The notes below the pieces were generated by a model. The model was not told the DNA's origin, searched no databases, and saw only the letters and a list, made by a program, of their open reading frames with translations. 64,000 nucleotides of DNA, from the NCBI GenBank assembly GCA_002471225.1, contig DKPO01000033.1, positions 54,158 to 118,157 of the forward strand. The letters run 5' to 3'. Positions 23,966 to 33,287 of this stretch are shown in pieces. Every line of letters begins with the position of its first letter. Within the stretch, counting starts at the first letter, position 1. The position numbers were made by a program, and so were the translations under genes. The DNA comes from Porphyromonadaceae bacterium UBA7332. GTDB lineage: Bacteria > Bacteroidota > Bacteroidia > Bacteroidales > UBA7332.

Positions 23966-24988
23966 ATGATAAGTAAAATAATTGAAGAGGCTAAAGTTCA
24001 GCAGGCAAAGAAGTTAATCGAGAAGAGTCAGAAGATTATCATAGTGTCTCATATGTCACCTGATGGAGATGCTGTAGGTTCTTCGCTGGCCATGTATCAT
24101 TTTTTACTTGAATTGGAAAAAGATGTACAGGTTATTCTTCCTGATGCTTTCCCGGATTTTCTGAACTGGTTAAACGCAAGCGGAGATATACTTTTATATG
24201 ATAGATATCCGCAATATGCAGAAGAGGCGTTTGATGCGGCTGATCTGATACTTTGTATGGATTTCAATTCACACCATCGTGTAGGAGAAAATCTGAAACA
24301 ACTTCTGGAAAAATCCTCTGCTAAGAAAATACTTATTGATCACCATTTAGATCCGGACGAGACTTTTGATGTCTCAATCTCTTATCCATCTATGTGCGCA
24401 ACAGCAGAAGTCGCTTTCAGACTAATCTGTCGTATGGGATATTTTGAAGAGATTAATCGAAACTGTGCCGAGGCTATTTACACAGCCATGATGACTGATA
24501 CAGGGCGTTTCTCTTATAATTCAGACTCTCCTGAAATATATTATATTATAGCTGAGTTGATCAAGAAAGGCGTAAACAAAGATGAAATTCATCGTCGGGT
24601 CTATCAAAATGAATCATTGGATCGTATGCGTCTTCGCGGATATATAATCTACGAAAAAATGAAAGTTATACCGACCTTGCAATGTGCCATTATTACTCTG
24701 ACTGAAGATGAAATGCTACATTTCAATTGTCAGAAAGGTGATACAGAAGGTTTGGTTAATATACCGCTTGATATTAAAAATGTCAATTGCTCGGTATTGT
24801 TTAAAGAAGACAGACAAGCAGGCAAGATTAAAATATCATTCCGTTCTATAGGAAGTATTGCAGTCAATGAATTGTCTAATAAATATTTCAATGGGGGAGG
24901 ACATAAGAATGCAGCTGGAGGAAGCTGGTATGCATCTATGGAAGAGGCCGTCGAGCTATTTAAAAAAGTACTTCCGGATTACATGTAA
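23966..24988 (+). CDS. nrnA: DHH-family oligoribonuclease / pAp phosphatase (NrnA-like)
   Basis: The 340-residue protein has an N-terminal DHH phosphoesterase domain: SHMSPDGDAVGSS (29-41), CMDFNSHHRVG, LIDHHLDPDE (about 122-131) and MMTDTGRFSYNS. A DHHA1 domain with FNGGGHKNAAGG follows. NrnA degrades short RNA oligomers and dephosphorylates 3'-phosphoadenosine 5'-phosphate, using manganese, in the cytoplasm. All metal-binding Asp/His motifs are intact. The DUF4827 lipoprotein gene starts 26 bases later, probably in the same transcript. Confidence 0.92.
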   Translation: MISKIIEEAKVQQAKKLIEKSQKIIIVSHMSPDGDAVGSSLAMYHFLLELEKDVQVILPDAFPDFLNWLNASGDILLYDRYPQYAEEAFDAADLILCMDFNSHHRVGENLKQLLEKSSAKKILIDHHLDPDETFDVSISYPSMCATAEVAFRLICRMGYFEEINRNCAEAIYTAMMTDTGRFSYNSDSPEIYYIIAELIKKGVNKDEIHRRVYQNESLDRMRLRGYIIYEKMKVIPTLQCAIITLTEDEMLHFNCQKGDTEGLVNIPLDIKNVNCSVLFKEDRQAGKIKISFRSIGSIAVNELSNKYFNGGGHKNAAGGSWYASMEEAVELFKKVLPDYM

Positions 24989-25014
24989 ATAATAAATCTA
25001 TTAATAAAATACAG

Positions 25015-25578
25015 ATGAGAAAAATATTTTATTTCGTTTCATTGATGCTTATGGGTGCTATGATGGCGACATCTTGTAGCAAAACGAAATCATACTCTGA
25101 ACTTTTGAAAGAAGAGAAAGATGCAATCAAAAAGTTTATCCGTGATAGCTCTTTGATAATTGTTGATGAGTTTCCCGAAAAGTTTGGCGAAAAAGTATAT
25201 TATAAATACCAGCGTTATAACGATGCAGATGTAGCTGAAGTATATTTGAATGTAGTATCATTCGGTGATACTACTAAAATGGCTAAAGAAGGCTCTACCG
25301 TATACGTTCGCATGGCTGATGTATACAATATCAAAGATAATACAATCTTCTTCCGCAATAATATTTTTCCGGAAGGTTCTCAACCTTATCAATTTACTTA
25401 TACAGACCCGTATTCTACATCTAACGGTGGGTGCCTGGGCTGGGCTTTACCTCTTACTAAAATAGGTAAAGGTGCAATTGTAAAAATGATTATCGGTTCT
25501 AAGTCAGGTTTGCCTGATCAACAGAAAACGGTGGTTCCGTTGTATTATCCTAAATTGGAGTACACACAAATTCAATAA
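25015..25578 (+). CDS. DUF4827-like lipoprotein
   Basis: The 187-residue protein has a lipoprotein signal peptide with the lipobox MATSC (Cys about 21), then a domain I recognise as DUF4827, a Bacteroidota family reported as FKBP-like. It starts with an E/K-rich helix (YSELLKEEKDAIKKFIRDS). The later part contains GCLGWALPLTKIGKGAIVKMIIGS, resembling the FKBP strand GWALPLTKIGKG. Whether it retains prolyl isomerase activity is unknown. It lies between nrnA and glmM with gaps of 26 and 7 bases. Confidence 0.78.
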   Translation: MRKIFYFVSLMLMGAMMATSCSKTKSYSELLKEEKDAIKKFIRDSSLIIVDEFPEKFGEKVYYKYQRYNDADVAEVYLNVVSFGDTTKMAKEGSTVYVRMADVYNIKDNTIFFRNNIFPEGSQPYQFTYTDPYSTSNGGCLGWALPLTKIGKGAIVKMIIGSKSGLPDQQKTVVPLYYPKLEYTQIQ

Positions 25579-25585
25579 TTCTAAT

Positions 25586-26977
25586 ATGACACTTATTAAA
25601 TCTATTTCCGGAATCAGAGGAACAATCGGAGGTAAAGTAGGCGAAGGATTGAATCCTTTGGATATCGTAAAATTTACGTCAGCCTACGCTACTTTCATTC
25701 GCAGAACAACAAAAGTTAATGCAAATAAAATCGTTGTAGGTCGCGATGCCCGTATATCAGGCGAAATGGTTCAGCATATTGTTGTTGGAACATTAATGGG
25801 GATGGGTTTTGATGTTATCAACATCGGACTTGCTACAACTCCGACAACAGAATTAGCTGTTACTATGGAGAAAGCTTCTGGGGGAATTATTCTTACAGCA
25901 AGCCATAATCCGAAACAATGGAATGCACTGAAACTTCTTAATGAAAAGGGTGAATTCCTTAATGCAGCTGAAGGTAAAGAAATTCTTGCGCTTGCTGAAG
26001 CTGAGGATTTTGATTTTGCCGAAGTCGACTCTTTAGGTAAAGAAACGATAGACACAACATACACACAAAAACATATTGAGAGTGTATTAGCTCTTAAATT
26101 AGTAGATGTGGATGCTATTCGTAATGCTAACTTCAAGGTAGCTGTTGACTGTGTGAACTCAGTAGGGGGAGAGGTTTTGCCAGCTCTTCTTAAAGCTTTG
26201 GGTGTAGCTAAAGTTGAGAAACTTTATTGTGAGCCTAACGGACATTTTCCACACAACCCAGAACCACTTCCAGAGCATTTGACTGAAATATCAGGTCTTA
26301 TGAAAGAGGGTAAAGCAGATATTGGATTTGTCGTCGATCCTGATGTTGACCGTTTAGCAATCGTTTGTGAAGATGGATCAATGTTTGGAGAAGAATATAC
26401 ACTTGTTGCAGTGGCTGATTATGTGTTATCTAAAAATCCGGGTAATACTGTGTCTAACCTTAGTTCGACAAGAGCTCTTCGTGATGTAACTCGTGGATAT
26501 AACTGTGACTACAATGCTTCAGCCGTAGGTGAAGTAAACGTTGTAGAGAAAATGAAAGCAACAAATGCTGTAATCGGTGGTGAAGGCAATGGAGGAGTGA
26601 TTTATCCGGATAGCCATTACGGACGTGATGCCTTGGTTGGTATTGCTCTGTTCCTTACGCATTTGGCAAATAAGAAGAAAAGTGTAACTGCACTGAAAGC
26701 AGAATACCCTCCTTATTGCATTGCAAAACAGAAAGTACAACTTACTCCGAGCATTGATGTTGATGCGATTCTCGAAGGTGTGAAAAAACGATATGCTGCA
26801 TATGAAATCAATGATATTGACGGAGTGAAAATTGATTTTCCTGAAAAATGGGTACATTTAAGAAAATCAAATACCGAACCGATTATTCGTATTTATGCAG
26901 AGGCTGCAACAATGGATGAAGCTGAAGCATTAGCTGCTGATATAATGAACGTGATCCAAGAGATCGCTAAATTGTAA
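25586..26977 (+). CDS. glmM: Phosphoglucosamine mutase
   Basis: The 463-residue enzyme is a four-domain alpha-D-phosphohexomutase. The phosphoserine loop TASHNP carries Ser106, the metal loop DPDVDR occupies 251-256, the sugar loop GGEGNGG is at about 333-339, and the phosphate loop RKSNTEPIIRIYAEA lies near the C-terminus. It converts glucosamine-6-phosphate to glucosamine-1-phosphate for UDP-GlcNAc, peptidoglycan and LPS synthesis. The Bacteroidota form (SISGIRGTIGG start) is sometimes annotated phosphomannomutase. It ends the nrnA-DUF4827-glmM run. Confidence 0.92.
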   Translation: MTLIKSISGIRGTIGGKVGEGLNPLDIVKFTSAYATFIRRTTKVNANKIVVGRDARISGEMVQHIVVGTLMGMGFDVINIGLATTPTTELAVTMEKASGGIILTASHNPKQWNALKLLNEKGEFLNAAEGKEILALAEAEDFDFAEVDSLGKETIDTTYTQKHIESVLALKLVDVDAIRNANFKVAVDCVNSVGGEVLPALLKALGVAKVEKLYCEPNGHFPHNPEPLPEHLTEISGLMKEGKADIGFVVDPDVDRLAIVCEDGSMFGEEYTLVAVADYVLSKNPGNTVSNLSSTRALRDVTRGYNCDYNASAVGEVNVVEKMKATNAVIGGEGNGGVIYPDSHYGRDALVGIALFLTHLANKKKSVTALKAEYPPYCIAKQKVQLTPSIDVDAILEGVKKRYAAYEINDIDGVKIDFPEKWVHLRKSNTEPIIRIYAEAATMDEAEALAADIMNVIQEIAKL

Positions 26978-26988
26978 TACAATATAGT

Positions 26989-27017
26989 AAGCTCTGTACC
27001 CTTTTGGTGCAGAGCTT
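26989..27017 (+). terminator. Hairpin after glmM
   Basis: AAGCTCTGTACC pairs with GGTGCAGAGCTT (one G-T pair) around a 5-base loop. The T run is interrupted, so efficiency is uncertain. Confidence 0.65.
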
Positions 27018-27150
27018 ATCTCTCTAAACTGTTTGATTAAGTTGTCTGTCTAAACCTTATTTTAAATGATTTCGTAAACTTATATCCTTACAGATTGTTT
27101 TATGAGTGATTTTTAAATAAGAAATAACTTAATCACAAATAACTTATTCT

Positions 27151-27579
27151 ATGAAAAAGATTTTATTATCATTAGTTGCTGTAGCAGCTTTGACGTTTGC
27201 TTCTTGCGATGCTAAAAAAGAAGTTTTGGATGCAAAAACTTTAAATGGTGCTTGGAATGTTGTTGAATTGAACGGTGCTTCAATCACTCCTTCTGAAGAA
27301 ACACCTTATCTTGATTTGAATTTTCAGGATAATCGTTTAGCAGGTAGCGGCGGATGTAACCGCTTGATGGGGCAAATCGTTACTTCTGATTCTATTAAAT
27401 CAGATATCTCTTTCCCTAATACAGCTACAACAATGATGGCTTGTCCGAATATGGATAAAGAAACTGAATTCTTGAAAGCATTGTCTTCAGTGAAATCTGT
27501 AGAGACAATGAAAGACGGTAAAGTAGGTTTCGTAGGAGCAGATAACAAAGTTCTTTTTGTTGTTGCTAAACGTAATTAA
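27151..27579 (+). CDS. META-domain lipoprotein (HslJ-like)
   Basis: The 142-residue protein has a lipoprotein signal with lipobox TFASC (Cys19). The META domain follows: LNGAWNVVELNG, PYLDLNFQDNRLAGSGGCNRLMGQ and the ATTMMACPNMDKETEFLKAL motif. META/HslJ proteins are small periplasmic or surface-anchored proteins linked in E. coli to heat-shock and novobiocin resistance; no reaction is known. The two conserved cysteines (GGCN and MACP) are present. It stands alone after the glmM hairpin and before a strong terminator. Confidence 0.9.
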   Translation: MKKILLSLVAVAALTFASCDAKKEVLDAKTLNGAWNVVELNGASITPSEETPYLDLNFQDNRLAGSGGCNRLMGQIVTSDSIKSDISFPNTATTMMACPNMDKETEFLKALSSVKSVETMKDGKVGFVGADNKVLFVVAKRN

Positions 27580-27608
27580 TCATACTTTCCAGTATTAAGG
27601 ATATTAAA

Positions 27609-27647
27609 GAGGTTACCTGTTTTCGAATACAGGTAGCCTCTTTTTTT
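27609..27647 (+). terminator. Terminator of the META lipoprotein gene
   Basis: GAGGTTACCTG pairs with CAGGTAGCCTC (one G-T pair) around a 10-base loop, followed by seven T. Confidence 0.9.
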
Positions 27648-27683
27648 ATGGACGACGTGATGCTTTTTGATAAAATATACAAA

Positions 27684-27725
27684 AAATGCATCCTGATGAG
27701 TTGTATTAACTCTCAGAATGCATTT
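27684..27725 (-). terminator. Terminator of the TRIC channel gene
   Basis: AAATGCAT and ATGCATTT plus an inner CTGA/TCAG and GAGTT/AACTC stem form a hairpin; on the minus strand it is followed by TTTTTT. Confidence 0.75.
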
Positions 27726-27744
27726 GATTATATAGGAATATTAT

Positions 27745-28383
27745 CTACTTATCTTTTGAAGCCTTTTCTATATCTTCATCAGAAGAAAGGACCGGAAGGC
27801 AGATATGATATTTCACGGCAATAATACGTGTTGCCATAACGCCAATAGCAGCAGCTATTTGAGTGAAGGTTGTGTCGAATCCCATGAAGTCAAACAGGGC
27901 ATATACTAGACCGCCGATTACGCAAGCCATCGCATAGATTTCTTTACGGAATATCAGAGGTTCTTCGTTGATAAGTATGTCGCGGATGACACCACCTGCG
28001 GCACCTGTAGCTGTGCCCATCATAACAGCGACCCAATAGGGGAATCCGAAACTTAGTGTTTTCTCAAATCCTACTACAACGAATAAAGCTAATCCGATCG
28101 TGTCGAACATGAAGAATGTATTATTCAGTCGAATCAAATATTTGCTGAAAAGGATGACGAAAAGAAGGGCAATCCCCGTCCAGATAAGATAAGAGGGTTG
28201 AATCATCCAAAAAGGTGTTGCATCTAAGAGAACATCACGAATGGTTCCGCCTCCTATGGCTGTTACAAGCCCTACGACGTATGCGCCAAACCAGTCAAAA
28301 CGTTTCATTGAGGCTAACCGAATACCACTGATTGCAAAAGCAAATGTACCTAGGTAGTCCAATAACGTAACAAAACTAATCAT
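27745..28383 (-). CDS. TRIC-family cation channel (YadS/UPF0126)
   Basis: The 212-residue inner-membrane protein has about seven spans made from two repeated UPF0126 halves. Each half carries a glycine-rich kinked motif: GLVTAIGGGTIRDVLL (about 38-53) and GTATGAAGGVIRDILI (about 125-140). These match the potassium-conducting pore helices of the bacterial TRIC channels, which form homotrimers. The physiological role is unknown in bacteria; YadS has been linked to glycine uptake. It is divergent from the cyclophilin gene, with 88 bases between the start codons. Confidence 0.92.
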   Translation of the reverse strand: MISFVTLLDYLGTFAFAISGIRLASMKRFDWFGAYVVGLVTAIGGGTIRDVLLDATPFWMIQPSYLIWTGIALLFVILFSKYLIRLNNTFFMFDTIGLALFVVVGFEKTLSFGFPYWVAVMMGTATGAAGGVIRDILINEEPLIFRKEIYAMACVIGGLVYALFDFMGFDTTFTQIAAAIGVMATRIIAVKYHICLPVLSSDEDIEKASKDK

Positions 28384-28439
28384 CTTCTTTCTTTGTTTTT
28401 CTTTTTTTTCTTTTTGCGTGCAAAGATAACTATTTTGGT

Positions 28440-28447
28440 TATTTTTG
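28440..28447 (+). promoter_or_regulatory. -7 box of the cyclophilin gene
   Basis: TATTTTTG matches TAnnTTTG and lies 24 bases before ATG 28472. An in-frame TTG at 28445 overlaps this box and is unlikely to be a start. Confidence 0.55.
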
Positions 28448-28471
28448 CATCAAACTTTAAATGTATTATCG

Positions 28472-29287
28472 ATGAAAAAAGTAATTAATTTTATAACTAT
28501 ATTGTTAATGCTTATGGGATCAACAAGTTGTGGTGCAAAAAAAGGTTCTGTTGTATTGATTCAGACAGATCTTGGAGATATTAAAGTGAAACTTTATGAT
28601 GAAACTCCGAAACATAAAGAAAATTTTGTAAAGCTTGTAAATGACGGTTTTTATGACGGACAGTCGTTCCATCGTATCATAAAAGATTTTATGATTCAAG
28701 GAGGTGATCCAAATACGAAAGACGAGTCTAAAAAGAGTGCATACGGTACAGGCGGACCAGGTTATACTGTGCCTGCTGAAATCGTATACCCGAAATATTT
28801 TCATAAAAGAGGGGCTTTGTCGGCTGCTCGTCAGGGGGATGAGGTAAATCCTGAGAAGGAATCAAGCGGTTCACAGTTTTATATCGTTTGGGGACAAAAA
28901 TACTCAAATGGAAAACTGGATTCTTTGGAGATGCAGATGAATCACAAGCGTGAAAAAGAAGTTTTTGATCAGTTGGCAAAAGAAAACCGTGCAGAAATTA
29001 TGCGTTTGCGTAAAGAAAAAGATCAGGAAGGTCTTTATGATTTGCAGGAAAAATTGATTAATGAAACTCAGACTCGTGTTGCAGAAATGGAGCCGTTCCG
29101 TTTTACAGATGAGCAAAGAGAAGCATATACGACTGTGGGTGGAACTCCACACCTTGATGGCGAATATACTGTTTTCGGTGAGGTTATTGATGGATTAGAT
29201 GTAGTAGGGAAAATTGAGAAAGTGACTACTGATCGCGGTGATCGTCCGACTAATCCTGTGAAATATAAAATGAAAATAATAGAATAA
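28472..29287 (+). CDS. Cyclophilin-type peptidyl-prolyl isomerase lipoprotein
   Basis: The 271-residue protein has a lipoprotein signal with lipobox GSTSC (Cys20) and a cyclophilin domain: IKVKLYDETPKHKENFVKL, the catalytic region FHRIIKDFMIQGGDP, and later GSQFYIVWG and YTVFGEVIDGLDVV. A charged helical insert of about 60 residues (about 155-215) separates these two halves, as in other Bacteroidota members. It speeds proline isomerisation in proteins folding in the periplasm. I start at ATG 28472 since the longer frame begins with TTG within the promoter. The M16 peptidase gene begins 6 bases after it. Confidence 0.9.
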   Translation: MKKVINFITILLMLMGSTSCGAKKGSVVLIQTDLGDIKVKLYDETPKHKENFVKLVNDGFYDGQSFHRIIKDFMIQGGDPNTKDESKKSAYGTGGPGYTVPAEIVYPKYFHKRGALSAARQGDEVNPEKESSGSQFYIVWGQKYSNGKLDSLEMQMNHKREKEVFDQLAKENRAEIMRLRKEKDQEGLYDLQEKLINETQTRVAEMEPFRFTDEQREAYTTVGGTPHLDGEYTVFGEVIDGLDVVGKIEKVTTDRGDRPTNPVKYKMKIIE

Positions 29288-29293
29288 TCCGAT

Positions 29294-30532
29294 ATGATAA
29301 ATAAACATATACTATCAAACGGTCTATGTCTTTTGCATGAAGAGGACAACTCTACGCAAATGGTTGCCGTTAATGTTTTGTATAATGTCGGTTCAAAAGA
29401 TGAGCACCCTGATCGTACAGGGTTTGCTCATCTTTTTGAGCATTTAATGTTTGGTGGAAGTGTAAATATCCCTGACTATGACCGGCCTTTGCAGGATGCC
29501 GGCGGCGAGAATAATGCGTGGACCAGTAATGACTGTACTAATTATTACTGTATAGTGCCAAAGGATAACGTAGAAGTTGCCTTTTGGCTTGAATCAGATC
29601 GTATGCTGGGGCTGGATTTCTCGCAGCAAAGTCTGGATATTCAAAAGAGTGTAGTTATTGAAGAATTCAAGCAAAGGGTTTTGAATCAGCCTTATGGAGA
29701 TATGCCTTTGCTTATTCGTCCCATGGCATATAAAGTCCATCCTTACAGATGGGCTACAATCGGTGTAACACCGGATCATATTGCAGAAGCTACACTAGAG
29801 GAAGTAAAAACATTCTTCTATAAACATTACGCTCCGAATAATGCCATTTTAAGTGTTGTAGGTAATATATCATTTGAAAAAGCACTTGAACTGACTGAAA
29901 AATGGTTTGCTCCGATTGAAAAGAGAGATATTGTTCAGCTTGATTTGCCTAAAGAGCCTGAACAGAAAGAAGCAAGATTTGAAGAGGTGTTCAGAGATGT
30001 CCCTCAATCTACATTGCTGAAAGCCTATCATATGTGCGCGCGTACAAATGAAGATTATCAGGCTTGTGATGTTTTATCGGATTTGCTTGCTAACGGACGT
30101 TCTGCCCGATTGTTCAACAGACTTGTTATGGAAAAGCAGTTGTTTATTGAAGTAAATGCTTACATTACAGGAGATATTGAGAACGGATTGTTCTTTGTTA
30201 CAGGTAAGCCTGTGCCGGGATTGTCATTGGAAGATGCAGATCGGTTGTTGACAGAAGAGCTTATGACATTGACAGAGGACCTTGTGACGGAGTATGAACT
30301 TAGAAAAGTGGTGAATAAATTTGAGTCAGGAGACTTGTTCTCGAATATAAACTACGCCAGCAGAGCCTTTAATATTGCTTATTATCAGATGTTTGCTTCT
30401 GCAGAAGAAGTTGATAATGAAGTACAACGTTATTTATCTCTGACGCCTGAGAAAATAAGAGAAGTGGCATCGAAGATATTCAGGCCGGAGAATTGTTCGA
30501 CTTTATATTATCGGAGTAGTTCGGAACAATAG
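29294..30532 (+). CDS. M16-family zinc peptidase
   Basis: The 412-residue protein is an insulinase-like (M16) peptidase with the inverted zinc motif HLFEH (His46, Glu49, His50) and the third ligand region VIEEFKQRVLNQPYGD near 120. The second half has the RLFNRLVMEKQL and Y-R region expected in M16 domain 2. It has no signal peptide, so it is probably cytoplasmic, although relatives such as PqqL act in the periplasm. It degrades peptides; the natural substrate is unknown. It is coupled to the cyclophilin gene by a 6-base gap. Confidence 0.9.
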   Translation: MINKHILSNGLCLLHEEDNSTQMVAVNVLYNVGSKDEHPDRTGFAHLFEHLMFGGSVNIPDYDRPLQDAGGENNAWTSNDCTNYYCIVPKDNVEVAFWLESDRMLGLDFSQQSLDIQKSVVIEEFKQRVLNQPYGDMPLLIRPMAYKVHPYRWATIGVTPDHIAEATLEEVKTFFYKHYAPNNAILSVVGNISFEKALELTEKWFAPIEKRDIVQLDLPKEPEQKEARFEEVFRDVPQSTLLKAYHMCARTNEDYQACDVLSDLLANGRSARLFNRLVMEKQLFIEVNAYITGDIENGLFFVTGKPVPGLSLEDADRLLTEELMTLTEDLVTEYELRKVVNKFESGDLFSNINYASRAFNIAYYQMFASAEEVDNEVQRYLSLTPEKIREVASKIFRPENCSTLYYRSSSEQ

Positions 30533-30664
30533 TCCCGGAGAATGAATGAGTAAACAAAGCTGTATAAAAGCGTGAAATGATTAATTTATCAGAAATAACT
30601 GAAAAATCTACGATTTGGTACGCTTATTAAGGAAAAATACAATAGAAAGTCCGGGACAAAACGT

Positions 30665-30672
30665 TACCTTTG
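30665..30672 (+). promoter_or_regulatory. Promoter -7 box of the DEAD-box helicase gene
   Basis: TACCTTTG matches TAnnTTTG, 22 bases before the start at 30695. Confidence 0.55.
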
Positions 30673-30694
30673 TACTTGGATTAAAATATAAAGA

Positions 30695-32530
30695 ATGAAA
30701 ACATTTAAAGAATTAGGCATCTGTAGTGAAATTTTGGATGCGATTGCTGAGCTAGGTTATGAATCTCCAATGCCCGTACAAGAGGAAGTTATTCCTTATA
30801 TGTTGGCTGAAGATTCGGACATAGTAGCGTTAGCTCAGACAGGGACAGGAAAAACTGCAGCTTTCGGATTGCCGATTATTCAGAAAATAGATGTATCGAA
30901 CTACACTCCGCAAGCGCTGATTTTAGCTCCTACACGTGAGCTATGTTTGCAGATTGCGAGTGATCTTCAGGATTATTCAAAGTATATTGATAAACTAAAA
31001 GTTCTGCCCGTATATGGAGGGTCGAGCATTGACAGTCAAATCAGAAGCCTGAGAAATGGAGTACATATTGTCGTAGCTACTCCGGGACGCTTATTGGATT
31101 TGATCAATCGTAACACTATTAAATTAGGTAGTGTGAAATTCGTTATTATGGACGAAGCGGATGAGATGCTTAACATGGGATTCTTAGATAGCATCAATGA
31201 GATCTTAGCACAAATTCCCGAAGGACGCAATACTCTACTTTTCTCGGCAACGATGCCAAAAGAAATTGCTCGTATAGCGAAAAACTATATGAAGGATCCA
31301 AAAGAAATTACATGCGGTAATAGAAATGAAGGATCGAATAACGTAAAACATGTTTATTATCTGGTTCATGCCCGTGATAAATATTTAGCTCTAAAACGAA
31401 TTGCGGATAATAACCCCAATATTTATGCGATTGTTTTCTGTCGTACGCGAAAGGAAACTCAGGAGGTTGCAGATTGGTTAATCAAAGATGGGTATAATGC
31501 GGATTCACTTCACGGAGAACTTTCTCAAGCTCAACGTGATTATGTAATGCAAAAATTCCGTCTTCGTAACCTTCAGATTCTTGTTGCTACAGATGTCGCA
31601 GCTCGTGGTTTGGATGTGGATAGTCTGACACACGTTATTAATTACGGTTTACCTGATGATGTTGAAACATACAATCACCGAAGTGGTCGTACAGGTCGTG
31701 CTGGTAAAAAAGGAACTTCGATCGCGATCATGCATGTGAAAGAAAAAGGTAAAATGCGTGAGATCGAGAGAATTATCAAAAGACAATTTGAAAAAGGCGA
31801 GGTACCTACAGGTGCTCAGATTTGCGAGAAACAATTATTTTACTTTGTAGACAAACTTGAAAAAGTAGAAGTAAACGAAGAAGAGATCGCAAACTATCTT
31901 CCGAATGTTTATCGTAAACTTGAGTGGTTATCAAAAGAGGACCTTATCAAGCGATGCGTATCATTGGAATTTAATCGTTTGATTAATTATTATCGTGATG
32001 CGGAAGATCTTGAAATCGTAAACGAAAAAGCTGCTCGTGAAGAAAGATCAGGAAGAAATGCATCTACAAAAGGTTATACTCGTATCTTTATCAATATTGG
32101 TAAATCTGAAGGGTTATATCCGAATACATTGATCGAATTTTTGAATAAAAACTTAGGATTCAGAGCTCAAATCGGTAAAATTGATTTATTGAAAAACTTC
32201 TCTTATTTTGAAGTTGAAGATAAAGATGTTCAAGAAGTACTTGCAGCATTGAATAATAAGCTGACTTATGAAGGTCGTACTATTTTCTGTGAAGTAGCTC
32301 AGGAAAGACGTAACAGTGGTGGATCTCGTGGCGGTGACCGTAGAAGATCTGATGATCGCGGCGGATATCGTGGTCGTAGCGGTGAAGGCCGCAGCGGAGA
32401 CAGACGATTCGGTTCTCGTGATCGTGGTGATCGTAAAGAGGGCGGAAGAGATCGTAGACCATCTCGCAACGATCGTTCTGAAAAATCAACAGACAGATTG
32501 AATAAACGTAAATCTCGTTTTGAAAAATAA
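30695..32530 (+). CDS. deaD: DEAD-box ATP-dependent RNA helicase (DeaD/CsdA-like)
   Basis: The 611-residue protein has all helicase motifs: Q motif PMPVQEEVIP, AQTGTGKT, APTRELCLQ, TPGRLLDL, DEAD in IMDEADEMLNMGF, SATMP, ATDVAARGLDVD and HRSGRTGRAG. After the two RecA domains (about 1-370) comes a linker, then a DbpA-type RNA-binding domain (about 455-530, RIFINIGKSEGLYPNTLIEF in part). The tail of about 80 residues is rich in Arg, Gly and Asp (RGG-like). Such helicases remodel rRNA and mRNA, especially in the cold. It is monocistronic, with its own promoter and terminator. Confidence 0.95.
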   Translation: MKTFKELGICSEILDAIAELGYESPMPVQEEVIPYMLAEDSDIVALAQTGTGKTAAFGLPIIQKIDVSNYTPQALILAPTRELCLQIASDLQDYSKYIDKLKVLPVYGGSSIDSQIRSLRNGVHIVVATPGRLLDLINRNTIKLGSVKFVIMDEADEMLNMGFLDSINEILAQIPEGRNTLLFSATMPKEIARIAKNYMKDPKEITCGNRNEGSNNVKHVYYLVHARDKYLALKRIADNNPNIYAIVFCRTRKETQEVADWLIKDGYNADSLHGELSQAQRDYVMQKFRLRNLQILVATDVAARGLDVDSLTHVINYGLPDDVETYNHRSGRTGRAGKKGTSIAIMHVKEKGKMREIERIIKRQFEKGEVPTGAQICEKQLFYFVDKLEKVEVNEEEIANYLPNVYRKLEWLSKEDLIKRCVSLEFNRLINYYRDAEDLEIVNEKAAREERSGRNASTKGYTRIFINIGKSEGLYPNTLIEFLNKNLGFRAQIGKIDLLKNFSYFEVEDKDVQEVLAALNNKLTYEGRTIFCEVAQERRNSGGSRGGDRRRSDDRGGYRGRSGEGRSGDRRFGSRDRGDRKEGGRDRRPSRNDRSEKSTDRLNKRKSRFEK

Positions 32531-32562
32531 TTTCTGAGGTTATCAGAATTAGAATATATATT

Positions 32563-32604
32563 AAAAGACTCTGTGACTCTGTATTGTCATGGAGTCTTTT
32601 TTTT
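32563..32604 (+). terminator. Helicase terminator
   Basis: AAAAGACTC pairs with GAGTCTTTT, with an inner TGAC/GTCA stem, followed by eight T. Confidence 0.88.
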
Positions 32605-32655
32605 ACAGTATGGGATTATATTTAAAATTAAGAATTACAAACTCGGGCGTATAGA

Positions 32656-33045
32656 ATGGATTCATCAAATAAATCATTAAGGCAACAGCAATTTATTCGT
32701 TACATTGTAACGGGTACTGTCGGTACATTAATTCAATATGGTATTTACTATTTGCTTCTAAATTTAATGGATGCTCGTATAGCATACACTATAGCTACGG
32801 TTTTTTATATCTTGGTTACGTTTTTGATGACAAACTATTATACGTTTAAGGTTAAACCGACCTGGTCTAATTCAATAGGCTACTTAATTCAGCAAGGAAT
32901 TAATTATGTGATGCAGATAAGCTTCTTGTCATTATTTTTGTATATAGGTATTCCTAAGCAATTGGCTCCAATCCCGGTTTATCTGATCGCTCTGCCATTA
33001 AACTTTTTTATCTTGCGATTTATATTTAAGAAACGGATAAGATAA
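32656..33045 (+). CDS. GtrA-family membrane protein
   Basis: The 129-residue protein has four predicted membrane spans and the GtrA/DPMS pattern: FIRYIVTGTVGTLIQYGIYY (in span 1), a NYYTFK motif after span 2, and PLNFFILRFIFKKRIR at the C-terminus. GtrA proteins are thought to flip or position polyprenyl-linked sugars in surface polysaccharide synthesis. No glycosyltransferase is adjacent here. It follows the helicase terminator and stands alone. Confidence 0.88.
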   Translation: MDSSNKSLRQQQFIRYIVTGTVGTLIQYGIYYLLLNLMDARIAYTIATVFYILVTFLMTNYYTFKVKPTWSNSIGYLIQQGINYVMQISFLSLFLYIGIPKQLAPIPVYLIALPLNFFILRFIFKKRIR

Positions 33046-33186
33046 GTTTTTGATTATTATCTTTTTATAGTCAAGTGCGTGGCTATAAATTATAAATACT
33101 AAACAAAATCAATCGGAAGTCTGTTATATTGTCAGTTTACAAATAAGAAAAAACGGATAGAAGAAAAAATATTAATTATCTGCTAT

Positions 33187-33194
33187 TATTTTTG
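33187..33194 (+). promoter_or_regulatory. Candidate -7 box of the PepSY-like gene
   Basis: TATTTTTG matches TAnnTTTG, 94 bases upstream of the start; no clear -33 element. Confidence 0.35.
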
Positions 33195-33287
33195 ATAATG
33201 AAGAGAACAATTTAATATCTTAATCTGTTTTATTATAAACTACTGAGAGATATAAATCATTGTTTATCATTTATATAAAGATAATAT

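Noticed and set aside
28520..29349. Four minus-strand frames of 82-94 codons opposite the cyclophilin gene
   Set aside because: They overlap each other and are antisense shadows of the cyclophilin and peptidase genes.
32280..32501. Overlapping frames on both strands at the end of the helicase gene
   Set aside because: They arise from the repetitive Arg/Gly/Asp codons of the helicase tail.
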